Assembly: GCF_012273895.1 (NCBI RefSeq)
Contig: NW_024045132.1
Span: forward strand, 806,001 to 870,000
DNA length: 64,000 bases
Source: Zerene cesonia
Taxonomy: Eukaryota; Arthropoda; Insecta; Lepidoptera; Pieridae
Reading direction: 5' to 3'
The position numbers were made by a program, and so were the translations under genes. The number at the start of each line of letters is the position of its first letter. The stretch's first letter is position 1. Under the pieces are notes generated by a model, which ran no database searches, was not told the origin of the DNA, and worked only from the letters and a program-made list of their open reading frames with translations. This document shows positions 47,427-60,069 of the stretch, piece after piece.

Positions 47427-48293
47427 TAAGTAATAAAACTCTTGCGTGCGTATTATTTACATACGCCTATGTTCCTACACATGACATATAATGTAAGGAA
47501 TTGTACGTAGGTGCTTTTAGTAAGTAATAGGAAGTATAAGGTCTAATGATTAAAATTGGTAGCTTAATAAATGTATCTGCAATATCATCTTATAATTATA
47601 GCGCATTGTGGCGCACTAGAAAAGTTTTTATAGTAGAAATATATTGCTTCGTATAAACATCATGTGTAGTATTTATTTTTAATCGAATTTGAAATAAGAA
47701 CAAGTATGTCATATAGACGACAGTTGAACCGAAGTTTAAAAAAAAACTTTTTCTTAGTTTTGATAAGAAAAACTTGAAGCTCAAACAATTATCCGCGTCG
47801 CTGTCTACTCAATTATGACGAGCCTTTTATCATTTTGAGTTTGTACTATGTTGGTAAGCCGCATCCTTGCTATGTAGTGGTAAATACGTGTATAACAGTA
47901 ACTTGAGAATATGTCGACGGATTGGAGAAGCGTTGTGGTTCAGTGTTCGTTAAGTTTTTGTAGTTGAATACTCGTAATTCAGAATAATGTTAGGTTATGT
48001 ATTTACTGTGTTTGTATGAATTCACTTAATATGGGTATAATTCAAATTTGTATGTTGAGAGAGGATTCAGTTGCACAAAAAACTTTTTAAATCACCTGAC
48101 TTAATTTATTATTGTAAATCTTTTATTAAATACGTAATTCTCATAAACCAATGACAAAAGCAGCTTTTCTAGAAATCAATTAAACAAAAGCTAAATACTT
48201 CATTAGCTGAACATTATAAAACGAGCCATGTAGCTGCTTTAATCCGACGCACACAACGGTAACCCGTCAGTGTAGTGACGTTCTCATTCTTAC

Positions 48294-48387
48294 CTGCGCG
48301 CGCGCGTGTCTCGAAGAAAGCCTCCGCCTCAGTGCTGACCTGGCGGCCGTCCCGACCGTACCGGCCTGCCGACCATGCGGCAGACAT
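48294..48387 (-). CDS. Candidate first coding exon, unrecognised - strand gene
   Basis: On the - strand ACAATG starts a frame of 31 codons plus one base (MSAAWSAGRYGRDGRQ ... EAEAFFETRARA) that runs into a consensus donor GCGCAG|GTAAGAATG at 48293. An in-frame TAA lies upstream (about 48463) with no earlier ATG, so this would be the start. The exon sits in the only CpG-rich island in this part of the window (48290-48500), typical for a promoter-proximal exon. It ends in phase 1. I found no second exon on the - strand downstream, so the gene would have a very long first intron or exons in gaps. GC-rich DNA also gives chance frames: a second frame here is open for 96 residues. Confidence 0.42.
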
Positions 48388-48389
48388 TG

Positions 48390-51300
48390 TGACTCCAGTG
48401 AAGTGACTTGTGTTACAGCACAGTGCCCGTGCGTTAACCCCAACCCCTGATAGTGTAACCGGATTTTAAATTTTGGAACGCCCCGCGGCGTGTATAAGGT
48501 TAGTACACAGCATTGTGATAATTTACGCCGATGTGAAAGTTCTGATCTGAGTGGCACACTTTTGGTTCAGGTGCTAGCAGGTGGGTGCGGTTCACAACCA
48601 AAATTCCAATCTCGTGAGACCGCTTTCGTAGACAACTTTCTTCCGAGTTTCGTTGCTAATGTAAACGTTTAATACTTTTTCGCTGGCTCGCTGTTACATG
48701 ATGTAACTTAAGGCTAATGTTCACGTAAGAAGGGAAGACATCAACGCGCTCAAGCTTTTTTAAGCTCGATAATGTTGGTGGTTTCGTAAGCTAAAAATAT
48801 ATTCGACACACTTCCTGTCTGCCACGCAAACAAAGCCTGAATTGAAATGTTTGGTATATTTCTTTGCGAGCGTTCTAGAATGTTTGACCAAAAACTTGAT
48901 GTGGATTTATTAGACTTGTTTTTAAAAAGGCGATGCATAAGCAATGTTTACAGCGCCAAACGAGGACACTGCAAAGTGCACATCTTGCGTTTAACCGGTC
49001 TGTTTACCGCCACGCTCTCCCTCGTATTATTTATCTAAGTGTTTCCTGTTCCTACCCTCAACCTGTTTACAATAAATCATTTAAATATTTTTAACGTTCG
49101 TTTTCGAGAACGTTCTACGAAAATAAGAAACTGAAAAAATAGGTATAGAAATTGTTTCATTGAATTGTTGATTGATCAATCGTTTTCACTACTGCTATTA
49201 AAACTCAAATGAGAAACGTTTGGACTCGAAATATACTGTTTATTAGAATTATGTAATTTAATATACTACTAAAAACAGTACAATCAATCTAATGAGAAAT
49301 ATTCTAACTAGAAAAATAAACGTAACTGGCGGGAATTCGTAGTGCGATAAATAAAACCAGTTGTAACGCTCAAAGCAGTGTCATATCGCATTATTAATTT
49401 TAAAATATAGTCAAAGCGGCGGAATCTCATCAGAATTCCAACCTGTGGCAGCTCGAGCGAGCCAAGTTAGCTAATTGTGATATTGCTCCACGGTGGCCGC
49501 ATTATTCTAGCCACACGTCGCGAAAATACTTCCGAGTATCTCGTTCATACATCAAAGAGAATGAGAGAGACAAAAACTTGGTGCAATATGCAACAATGGA
49601 GGTAATGCCAATGTTCGCTTGCATAGCTTTTTATGAACTTTGATACTCTTTATTGTTGTAAGAGGATTTAGTTATTAGAGGCTCTTGCTGCCATTGCCCT
49701 AGACAACTCGGAATTATCACAAAAAATAATGTTTGTGTATGAATTTGATCTATTTCATTAGAAATTTTGAATCTTGTGGTATAAACAAATAACAAAGGTT
49801 ACATAACATATGTTTCCTTAATAATTCATCGTTATATGAAGAAGTGTACAAATCAATCCTTGAATGTAAAAATGTGCTGAAAGAATTCAAAATAATAGTT
49901 TCTACCATATTGCATTAAGCTAAGAGAAAATGTATCGTTTACAAAACATTTAATCCAATCTATTATATAACGTCGTAACTCCATAAATGAAGACGAAAAA
50001 GTACATTAAGGGTTTCATTTATCACAAAGAGATCCAGTAACACATAGGATATTGAACTGTTGTTTTCTTTACCGAGAAATAAATGAGAATACGCTTACTC
50101 TATTATTAGATGGGGTGTTACGCTTGGAAGAATGTTACCACAGGTTGTGCTATTCAACTCAGTACAAAACAACCCCGTTATAATAATAATTAATATAGTT
50201 TCAAAAACCTAAAAACAAAAAATATATTTGTAACTAAAGTGTCTCTCTTACTAAACAGAGTATAGGTAAGGAAATTATTTAAATTGGCGATCTTAATCAG
50301 AATTATAAGAAAAACTCATGAAATTATTGTACTGTTATCGATCCTTGATAAGTACAAAGTCTTACCTGTCAAAATCTGTCCTGTCTGTAAAAATTGAGTC
50401 CGTTACATACAAAAATATTCACATACAGGCGTAGGTAATACGAGCGTTTAAAAAAGATAACTAATTATATTAATTGCTTTCAAACAATTCGTTTTTATAT
50501 AAATATAAGATTTATATTAAAATCGGTTGATGTTTCGAACGTCATGATTGCTAAAAAAGCATTTCAAAATAAACAATTCCAATGCTGCAAATGCACTTTT
50601 CCAAACCACCCACAAATAAAAAAGGACGTCATTACGGTGCACGCGATTTTCTGTTGCCAACCATACAATGAACCTATTGTATTGTATATTTTATTGTATC
50701 AATACTGAGTCATGCATAAACATATAAGTTTATACGGGAACTTATGGAAGTAACTTCTTCAAAACTAAAATGTTTAATAAAAACGGGTAAAACCACATAG
50801 CTAAGTAGAAAACCGTAACCTCCTTTTCTTATGAAGTAGCTTGACAACGTTGGCTTTAACTTAGTAAACATTTTCCCAAGTTTAAGCACAGTAATAAATG
50901 AAATCTGAGGAGATGAACCCTCGAGGCGCTGCTCTTATTTTTAAAAGACCCGATTTGGGTAAAAATATTTTGTCTTTGTATTATGTTTACTCAGAAATCA
51001 TTATACATGTTTTATGCGTTGTATATATATAAGTATACCGTTCAGTAGATTTCAGAACACTTACGATTTTCTCAAATGTTTATTTACAATTTTGTATATC
51101 CGAATGATAACAAAATTTCTGTGGTAACGGTTTTTTTTTTGATAATAAATTATCACATTATTATATTTATTAATGAAGTAGTTTAACGCAACGTAATGTT
51201 TTGGACATGAAAATAAACATAACGTTAAGGTGTCAATAGAACTGAGAATTTCATTAAGATAGTAGTCTCCACCAATTACAACCTGCATTGCGTGAGAAGC

Positions 51301-51728
51301 TAACACCATTAAAAGATTCATCTCAAAATGACTCTTATCAATTAGAATTACGACTCATTACATCTTGGATCGTATTGACACAAATTTGTTAACCTTTACT
51401 GTGCTGCGTTTCTAAATCAATGAGTATCAAACTTACGGAATGTTTGTTATTCTTATATAATACGAGTAGTAGGATGGAAGTACACCTGGCAACTCAAGAC
51501 TACAGTTACTCTAGTCCGTTACTGCGAAGGAGGTCACTCGTCGCGTGTCGACTTTCAATGCTAGAATTAGCGTTCGCTGAAACACTAATAAATAATCACG
51601 TTTTTAATTGACACAAATAATAGCTTCACTGAATATTAATTTAAAACAACAATTTCACATTACGCCTATTCACTAAATCGAACACGCGAACTTAGAATAC
51701 GGTTTGTAAATTTGCCATGTACGTACAA
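48390..51728. other. Promoter-side flank and intergenic DNA, no gene seen
   Basis: 48390-48660 is moderately GC-rich and would be the 5' UTR/promoter of the - strand exon at 48294. A GC-richer patch at 49420-49620 (CAGCTCGAGCGAGCC, CCACGGTGGCCGC) shows no frame. The remainder to the tRNA is AT-rich; short frames at 48750-49038 and 51061-51611 look like chance. Confidence 0.4.
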
Positions 51729-51801
51729 GGTCCTGTGGCGCAACGGATAACGCGTCTGACTACGGATCAGAAGATTCCAGGTTCGAATCCTGGCAGGATC
51801 G
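51729..51801 (+). tRNA. tRNA-Arg (anticodon ACG)
   Basis: A 73-base cloverleaf without intron. Acceptor stem GGTCCTG pairs with CAGGATC (one G-U), discriminator G. The D-arm region is GTGGCGCAACGGATAAC (A-box), the anticodon stem TCTGA/TCAGA encloses CTACGGA, so the anticodon is ACG, read as ICG after deamination and decoding CGU/CGC/CGA. The T-arm CCAGG-TTCGAAT-CCTGG includes the B-box GGTTCGAATCC. It appears intact and functional. Confidence 0.95.
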
Positions 51802-51804
51802 AGC

Positions 51805-51811
51805 TTTTTTT
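51805..51811 (+). terminator. RNA polymerase III terminator of tRNA-Arg
   Basis: Seven T residues begin three bases after the tRNA discriminator base, a strong pol III termination signal. Confidence 0.85.
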
Positions 51812-52471
51812 CGTATTAATTTTTATATTATATCTTATAACGCAATCTATGTAAATTTTATCAAAATATATATTATATTGATTGCCTATGTTAGCATTTA
51901 AATTTTTTTTTTTGTTACACACGTATATCTAGAGAACAATGTTACGTATTACACGCGTATTGCTAAGTATTGTAACTGTGATAAACTAAAGAAAAACAAC
52001 AAGTTTTTATTACTTCAATAAATTATCGATTTGTTCTGTATCATCTGTAAAATACAACAAAATGAGATAAGACAGTCTTTCCGCGCTATTTGCTGAACAA
52101 AGAGCACTAATGAAATTGATTATCCAAAGGGTTTCTTTGCTTCCGTTGTCTGCAAACCATTGTCGTATAAAATACACTTTTGTTTACAAATACATTTTGA
52201 ACTCTATCTGCTTTTGTTAAGTCTCAATATTGTTTAAAAACATTTGTTGACAGCTAAGTTTGTGGCAACTCATTGTATCGAAGACTATTCTTCGAAAAGT
52301 CCATAGTTGTATTTGTTTTTCGATACCAAAAAACAAAGTCGTAAGTTTCAGAGATGAATGAATTAAATGCAGACAATTTTATAGAAATGCGAGTTTTATA
52401 TTTGTTCAGTCTTTTTAATATTTATGCGACAAATAATATGTAATTAATAATATGTATGTAGTGAATTAAAT

Positions 52472-52665
52472 GAGTTGGCAGATATCACATGTCGTCGAAC
52501 TTTTGATTCTTGGACATGTCGGTTTCATCACGATGTTTTCCATCACCATTTCGAGCAGTGTTGGACATGCCCATATAAATTGAAAAATCAATTTATTTCC
52601 TGCACGCTCGCCTGTTCTCGAACCCCCAACTTATCGATTTTAAGTACGTGATCCCTAAGCGCTAA
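52472..52665 (-). mobile_element. SINE copy, partial and diverged
   Basis: Runs from GAGTTGGCAGATATCACATG to the tRNA-head part (GTTCTCGAACCCCCAACTTA on the + strand, the B-box region). The 3' body beyond GTTGGCAG and the ATG tail are missing. A Helitron begins six bases later. Confidence 0.7.
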
Positions 52666-52670
52666 TCCTA

Positions 52671-52865
52671 TCCTACCAATATTATAAATGCAAAAGTTTG
52701 TGAGGATGTATGTTCGTTACTCTTTCACGCAAAAACTACTAAACTGATTGCAATGAAATTTCGTACGTAGATAGCTGGACAACTGGAATAACATATAGGC
52801 AACTTTTATTCCGGCATTCCTACGGAATACAAATTTGCGCGAGTGAAACCGCGGGGAGCAGCTAG
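52671..52865 (+). mobile_element. Lep1-like non-autonomous Helitron abutting a SINE
   Basis: TCCTACCAATATTATAAATG front and CGCGAGTGAAACCGCGG hairpin region before CAGCTAG-T. One hairpin base has changed (CGCGA), weakening the stem. Confidence 0.75.
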
Positions 52866-53280
52866 TATCATATAAAATGAATAAAATTTTCTGAAACCGT
52901 TTACGTACCACGATAAAGCTGTTGCAAAGATCTCATCTATGAGAAGAGTACTAACCGTGTGTCAGCTAAGTAATTGGTATTTTATTTACTTAAACAAACA
53001 CACCTGTCTTTAAAACATTTCAATGTAAATAGTATTATGCTATCTGTGGTATAGTCTGTTCATATCTATACCTAGTATATTTATTATTACTACTATATAT
53101 CATTAAATCAAATAATATAAATATGTGTATAAAAATAAGTTGAAATGCATGTTTGCCTCGGAAATTCATAGAAAATAATATTCCATCGCTGTTGTGTATT
53201 TTAGCATATCATCCGTAAGCATCCATTTTAGTACATTTTTTTATGTAATTTAAAACTAATTAAATTTTTCGAAATTAAAG

Positions 53281-53366
53281 ACTCTTTAACGGATATTAAT
53301 CGCGATTTATTCATTATATTATTAACCCGACGTTTCGAACACAGCGAGCGTGGTCACGGGGAGACC
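53281..53366 (+). repeat. Dispersed repeat with CCCGACGTTTCGAACAC core, copy 2
   Basis: Second copy of the repeat at 9721-9820, missing the internal TTGCGACTTTACAG-like block. Confidence 0.7.
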
Positions 53367-53429
53367 TTACCTAATAATTTTTGTATAAACTAAGCCTGAG
53401 TAGACTAACGAATTAATATTGTTGTCATG

Positions 53430-53465
53430 ATATAAATAATAATAATAAATAAATAAATAATAAAT
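53430..53465. repeat. (AATA/AAT)n microsatellite
   Basis: AATAATAATAAATAAATAAA and similar units at about 53435-53465. Simple sequence, no function inferred. Confidence 0.6.
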
Positions 53466-53761
53466 CTTTATTTAGTAGGTTTTTACATTATTGTAACAGT
53501 GGATTTAGATAAAGACGAGTTTTATAATATTTAAAACAGATTTACATTTTAGAATGCGATTTAATTAAGTATTTACTACACACTTCTCCGCTCCTGGCAA
53601 ATCTCCATATACAGCTAGAAATTAGAGTTAATCTATTGAATTCAAACACGTAAAATGTACATGGCAATATCAACTTAACTTCATTCAATATATATACCTA
53701 GTCTTGCCATAAATATTGTAATAAAGAAAAAAGAAAATTGTTAACTGCAAATAACATTTAT

Positions 53762-54761
53762 NNNNNNNNNNNNNNNNNNNNNNNNNNNNNNNNNNNNNNN
53801 NNNNNNNNNNNNNNNNNNNNNNNNNNNNNNNNNNNNNNNNNNNNNNNNNNNNNNNNNNNNNNNNNNNNNNNNNNNNNNNNNNNNNNNNNNNNNNNNNNNN
53901 NNNNNNNNNNNNNNNNNNNNNNNNNNNNNNNNNNNNNNNNNNNNNNNNNNNNNNNNNNNNNNNNNNNNNNNNNNNNNNNNNNNNNNNNNNNNNNNNNNNN
54001 NNNNNNNNNNNNNNNNNNNNNNNNNNNNNNNNNNNNNNNNNNNNNNNNNNNNNNNNNNNNNNNNNNNNNNNNNNNNNNNNNNNNNNNNNNNNNNNNNNNN
54101 NNNNNNNNNNNNNNNNNNNNNNNNNNNNNNNNNNNNNNNNNNNNNNNNNNNNNNNNNNNNNNNNNNNNNNNNNNNNNNNNNNNNNNNNNNNNNNNNNNNN
54201 NNNNNNNNNNNNNNNNNNNNNNNNNNNNNNNNNNNNNNNNNNNNNNNNNNNNNNNNNNNNNNNNNNNNNNNNNNNNNNNNNNNNNNNNNNNNNNNNNNNN
54301 NNNNNNNNNNNNNNNNNNNNNNNNNNNNNNNNNNNNNNNNNNNNNNNNNNNNNNNNNNNNNNNNNNNNNNNNNNNNNNNNNNNNNNNNNNNNNNNNNNNN
54401 NNNNNNNNNNNNNNNNNNNNNNNNNNNNNNNNNNNNNNNNNNNNNNNNNNNNNNNNNNNNNNNNNNNNNNNNNNNNNNNNNNNNNNNNNNNNNNNNNNNN
54501 NNNNNNNNNNNNNNNNNNNNNNNNNNNNNNNNNNNNNNNNNNNNNNNNNNNNNNNNNNNNNNNNNNNNNNNNNNNNNNNNNNNNNNNNNNNNNNNNNNNN
54601 NNNNNNNNNNNNNNNNNNNNNNNNNNNNNNNNNNNNNNNNNNNNNNNNNNNNNNNNNNNNNNNNNNNNNNNNNNNNNNNNNNNNNNNNNNNNNNNNNNNN
54701 NNNNNNNNNNNNNNNNNNNNNNNNNNNNNNNNNNNNNNNNNNNNNNNNNNNNNNNNNNNNN
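53762..54761. other. Assembly gap, exactly 1000 N
   Basis: Placeholder gap; frames across it on both strands are artefacts. Confidence 1.
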
Positions 54762-57392
54762 ATAATGGGAGCACGTACGATCAGCTAGCAGTTTGTATAG
54801 GTAATGTACTGTTGCGGTTTCTTCAAATATTCATGGCTTTAACGTTAGCCTTTCTAAATCTAACCATTACCCGTTGGCGACAGTTTTCCTACTTACCGAA
54901 TTGAAAATTTGTATCTAATTTTATAAAGTTTTATCCCAAGTCTTATTTATTATATTTTTAGTTGTCTCACGAATTATACCTCAGTCTGTTTCTTACATTA
55001 GATTTAGTAGACGTTACGAAAACCTCTGATTTAATTCGTGAACGTTCTTCCTACTTTGAAAGAGATTTTTCATGCCTATTACGGGTTAAGATCTACTGAA
55101 ATGAATCTCGACTATTAATTCAAGTTATCATGAAGGCTTTGTAAACTTGCCAGTGAACCAAACTGTATGTTAGCGTTAGTTACCCACTAACTGTCCGCTG
55201 AGAGTGTTAAGGGTCAAGGAATTAGTCGTGAAATCGTGTAACGTTGTAAGTGAAGCGTACGCATTTTATCACCTACATTCTCCTGATTTACATTCAACTC
55301 GTATATAATATAGGTATTTAGGTGACGAAGAATCTTGATTAACGGTACATTGTTCTATCGCACAAACCTGACTGAATGTTTGTTGGAGTTTTTATCATAT
55401 TTTGACGTATAAGTTTATAAAGAGATCTATAAAGTAATAATAGCTTACGTCATTTCTTATTAGCAAAATGTGCGAAAAATTATAATAGAAGCTTATATAT
55501 AAATACAGAAAACTTTAAATTAATTTGTGAAAATGAATGTCAACCATGCGGTTTATCCATAAATTACCCAAACTTCGTCATTTGTTCCGTATTAGTTACG
55601 GTTTGGAGTGTAGAAATTGATATAATCTCCATAAAATACTCTTTATTTCTATGTTAAATTTAATTCGTAGAATTTCATACAGTTTTCGTAGAATTACAGT
55701 ACAGTTGCTTCTGTAGGTACACTATAAGCTAACAAATATCATTAGTTATATGTGTACCTTACATAATAATTGCATTTAGTTTATACATATTAATAATTTT
55801 AAATTTCCTGGAAATATTTACCAAAAAGTTAGCTAACCAAATAATTAAGTAATTATAATTCCTTATTGCTCAACTAATTATATCTAGACTTCATCTAATC
55901 TTAATTGCCATAGTTACATAACTAATACACGCAAGTTATTTGCATTATAATTAATATGCAGATTATTATTTCTAATTAAGTGGTCTAGTTCGACAACAAT
56001 CAAATCACCTTCATAATCTCCTAGTTAATAATTTGTATGTATTCTTCTTTTTCCTTTACAAAACCATACTACGAGTAGTGATTAGTGATTACCTAATCTA
56101 AAATCTTACTAATATTCTGTGTAGGTAATTTTTATGAGTTTAATATAAAAAACATTAAATAGGTACAGATATTTTAGAAAATATCAATGTAATGTGCGAA
56201 AACTACATTATACGTAAACTCAATTAAACTGCAACTCGTTTTTTGGATATATATTTTCGATAGCTCAATTAAGGTTTCGAAATAAACATTAATCACATTA
56301 TAGCATACGAAATAGCTGCCTTATTTTCTGAAGTGCGTATTCTAAATATTCAAACAAAATACAAGTTCTTGTTTTTTCTAGTAACTTTATTTATAATTGT
56401 ACTAAATATACACGTCTTATTAACCTATATACAAGTTTAGGAAGTGCGCAGCTGCGCTTGTATTATCTAGAAGTGTTCAGGTAAGTCAGTAGTCCCCTTC
56501 TAAAGTGACCTTGCTTCATCGCAAGGCTCGCTGTCGTTCACCTCGCAGGAATGCGACCAATAATGCCGCTTTGTTGACGAACCAGGAGATAATATGGGGG
56601 ATATTACTTCCATTGACCTGAAATAATTGCGTCGACGCCCTACTTTTATATTAATATATCGCCCATTCAAAACTTTAACAGAATAATGACTAAAATATTA
56701 GGTTTAAAAGCAATCTAGTGGCTATAGTCTCAACATGCAATACAGTAAACGCAACCGAACTTAGCATTGAGAAAATTTATTTACCATATCACAAATGAAT
56801 GTAATACAATATTATAAAACATAAAACACTGATGTTATTTGAATCATTCCTATGCATAATGATCCGCTTTCTAAATAAATCTTAATTAGAAACGAAATAG
56901 ATAAAAGAAAGCTGATAATATTACGTGTTATGTTAATTATTACACTCGTTTCACTGATGTTTCACATTTCAATCACAGACAGAGGCTCGAATTTTCTACC
57001 ATTTAATGTTCCTAAAATTATAGAAATATAGTAAAAACTCCGTTAGTACAATCATTAATTTCGCATTTTTATTTATTCGTCAGTAAAAATATTCGTAAAA
57101 AGTAAATGTATTTTTAATGAAGAGTGCTTTACTTAATCCCAACTCCAGCGATACAAATTTAATCCTATATAATTCCAACACAAACTTATGAATTAATGAA
57201 TTCACCCAATGAAGTCGACCTCGGCAAGGAATTCCGCGCCATATTGTTAAATCACCCGCCTAAATTAGTAGGCGAAATAAAGCCAACCACATCTAATTGT
57301 TTCCACTTGTAAAGTTAGCGAAATAGCAATCGATTTAATTAAATCCCGGATTAGATTGAAGCGTAATTTTAAGAATCTTTCTACGTTCACAG
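54762..57392. other. Intergenic or intronic, no gene confirmed
   Basis: AT-rich with one consensus donor, GTTCAG|GTAAGTCAG at 56481, preceded by an acceptor-like AAGTTTAG (ending 56440). A 40-base exon at 56441-56480 would be open in two frames. A GC-richer stretch follows to 56640. Confidence 0.3.
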
Positions 57393-57671
57393 ATAACAAA
57401 AGACATTGCTAATTTCAACGGTCGCGCAGCTTTAAGCATTTTGTACGAAGACTTAGGTATACCTACTTGCCTGCATCGAAACCAGTTGTCATTGCATACG
57501 AATAATTTGCTCTGGGTACATACATTTATCAAACAGCTAATCGCTAACGTCAAGGAGATGTTGCACAAAGCAATTTTAACCCACACGAAGTTTCTTAACT
57601 ACGTTCTCTTAAATCACATCGTATTGTTTACCAATAAGACATTATGTAATGTGTTCTACCTGTATTTTTAA
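57393..57671 (+). CDS. Open frame after a splice acceptor, unrecognised
   Basis: A good acceptor (TTTCTACGTTCACAG, ending 57392) opens 92 codons beginning ITKDIANFNGRAALSILYED and ending at TAA. The first 22 codons are the most protein-like and are followed by a possible donor (TTAG|GTATAC near 57461). The rest is more hydrophobic and could be intron read-through. The opposite strand is also open for 83 residues here. Not recognised. Confidence 0.25.
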   Translation: MTKDIANFNGRAALSILYEDLGIPTCLHRNQLSLHTNNLLWVHTFIKQLIANVKEMLHKAILTHTKFLNYVLLNHIVLFTNKTLCNVFYLYF

Positions 57672-60069
57672 ATAGAAAAGGGGAAGACTAAATTAAATGA
57701 TCATCTCTTTTTTATCTGTTTAATAAGATAACAATACCTTATATTTACGTTATAAATACCATAGCTTGCCGACCTTGTTGAAATAAAAGAACAAACCACA
57801 AACCGGACTAAACGCTCATTGTAAAATGTGTATCGTGAAATCGTTTGAACTAGTTATAACTGTCGACGCTAACTAAAACATAAAGACTTTATGAATGTTT
57901 AAAATACAATTCAATATGAGGCATATCTCTTTAATTTAATTCAATTATTGCTATATTCTTAAGAAAATGAAAGGACCTAAATGTTATTTTGTATAAAATA
58001 ATATAAGCTTAAATAGATATTGTTTCCTTGTATCGTCAAATCAGCATTTGTCATAAAATATTTGTATCAAATAGCCTATTATTAATGCTGATTTTGTAAA
58101 GCTAGAAACAAATATTCTCACGTATATACTAGGTGTTACAAGACCTAGCGAATACGTGATCTTTCGATTCCTTTATGTTTAGTGCTTGTCATTTATTTTT
58201 ATCGCACAATTATATAAACATGTATACTTATGCCTAAGTCATGCGATTCAATAACAATATTTGGATCAAGTGCATATAATCTTTAGCCCGTAAATTAAAT
58301 AATTACTACAGACATAAGTACATGAATGTAGGTAAAAACAACATATGGACCTTGCCTACATTTAATTGACATTATTATTATTACTTATGAATGTGAATAT
58401 GTTCAATCTTAGATTGCAGTCCTAGAGAACTTAATATTCCACAATCGTTCCAAAGCCATTGTCAGAATAATAAATGTTAACACAACATAGCCATTCGCTA
58501 AAGAAACCAGCGATATCACCAAGGCACTTTCGAGCATCGCCCGAATACAAAGTAATATTTCTGTGCCTCGTTTAAAGGGATATAAACGAAGTTGTTTTTT
58601 CTATTATTTCTTTGTAATAAGATATTTCAATGTAGGCCGTTTGAAACTCGAGTTCTCTTTATAATACAAATACGGGAAAATCTTGTTTGCAGAAAGCAAA
58701 CTTATTTTGCTAGGCAAAGATACGTATAGCATATATTTTTCTAAATAGATTTTAGATTGGAATTGTGTGTATTTAACAAAACAGTTGAAACTTTTTATTA
58801 ACAATTTATATATAATTGAATTCTATAATAAAATTATATTTATATCAAAAAAGATGTGCGCTAAAAGCATTATATAAAATGCAAGCCTGGCTTTATATTT
58901 ATCGTGTGTGGGCCGTAGTATTTGTAGCGCCTCTTCCAATCCAATTTGCAGGCGAGTCGCTGCTATGTGCCTGGATTGCCGAAGTTTATCAGCCACTACA
59001 TGCGATACATTGCCCATTCACAGTTTGTTGCCTTTTATTTTGCAAATACAAATCTGTGTTACTAGAGAACAATTGAAAGCACTGCAGTAGTAGCAGGAGA
59101 ATTTACAATTGGTTAAACTTTACAATTCAGGGTTTGCTTTTCTTTTGATTGTGATTTTAATTTCAATAATTGCCTTTATTAGAATTCGTGAAAGTCTCCG
59201 TCATTTAATAATTACTGCATCGCTTGTTGCGTAATGTGCATAAATAATGTATGTATTCGAACAAAACGTGTATTATTATTACGTGCGAATGATTTACTCA
59301 GTTCGACAACAATACTTATTGTTGACAATTTTGTCAATGTATTATAAAATCATTATATCAGCGGAAGATGTTTTCAAGGTTTTTAGTATCAACAGATTGT
59401 AGTATACGAACAGTCATATTATGAAGAGAAGAATTTGCTGTCTTTTGAACTACCTACTTGTCATTATTGCTAATTTAAAGGAACGATGGACATTCCACGA
59501 TACCTACATACAAATATAAGCATAACACCAACGCTACCACCATTTAAAATTTCATTTAAATAGGTCCTGTAGTTCCTGAGATCAGCTTGATATTATAACT
59601 TGTTTTCGTACTTCGGCTCTCGGCCCGTGGGGTCAAATTGAACGATAGGCAGTCCCAATTTTCACCTATTAACTCTCCTATACACTCTTCGAACATGACA
59701 TTACTTATGTATGTTCAGAATTCAAATTACATTATATAGTACAATGGTAAAAAGAAACTTATTATAATTCATAAGTATAATTCAATAAAGTTTCAGGTAG
59801 TAAGAACATCTTGAACCTTGAACTTTTTGCCTGAGAGCCTGCATGCCTTGCCAATACCGGTTGAGTCATTTATATATACTATGAGTAATATAACTTATCT
59901 GTTTAATATCCTGTTATCAAATTTATAAAGGATTTTGCAATATTATACGAGTAAAAACTTATTAACAGCTCCATAAACCAATATAGTTGTTTTTATGGAT
60001 TATTTGGACAGCTGTTCTAGAAGTTGGGAAAATATTTAAATAACAATAAAAAATCGTCCTCTTATAACA
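57672..60069. other. Intergenic, no gene seen
   Basis: AT-rich DNA. A GC-richer patch at 58900-59010 is open on both strands for 60-86 residues without splice signals or known motifs. Around 59530-59590 a short Helitron-like piece (TTTAAATAGGTCCTGTAGTTC) is present. Confidence 0.4.
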
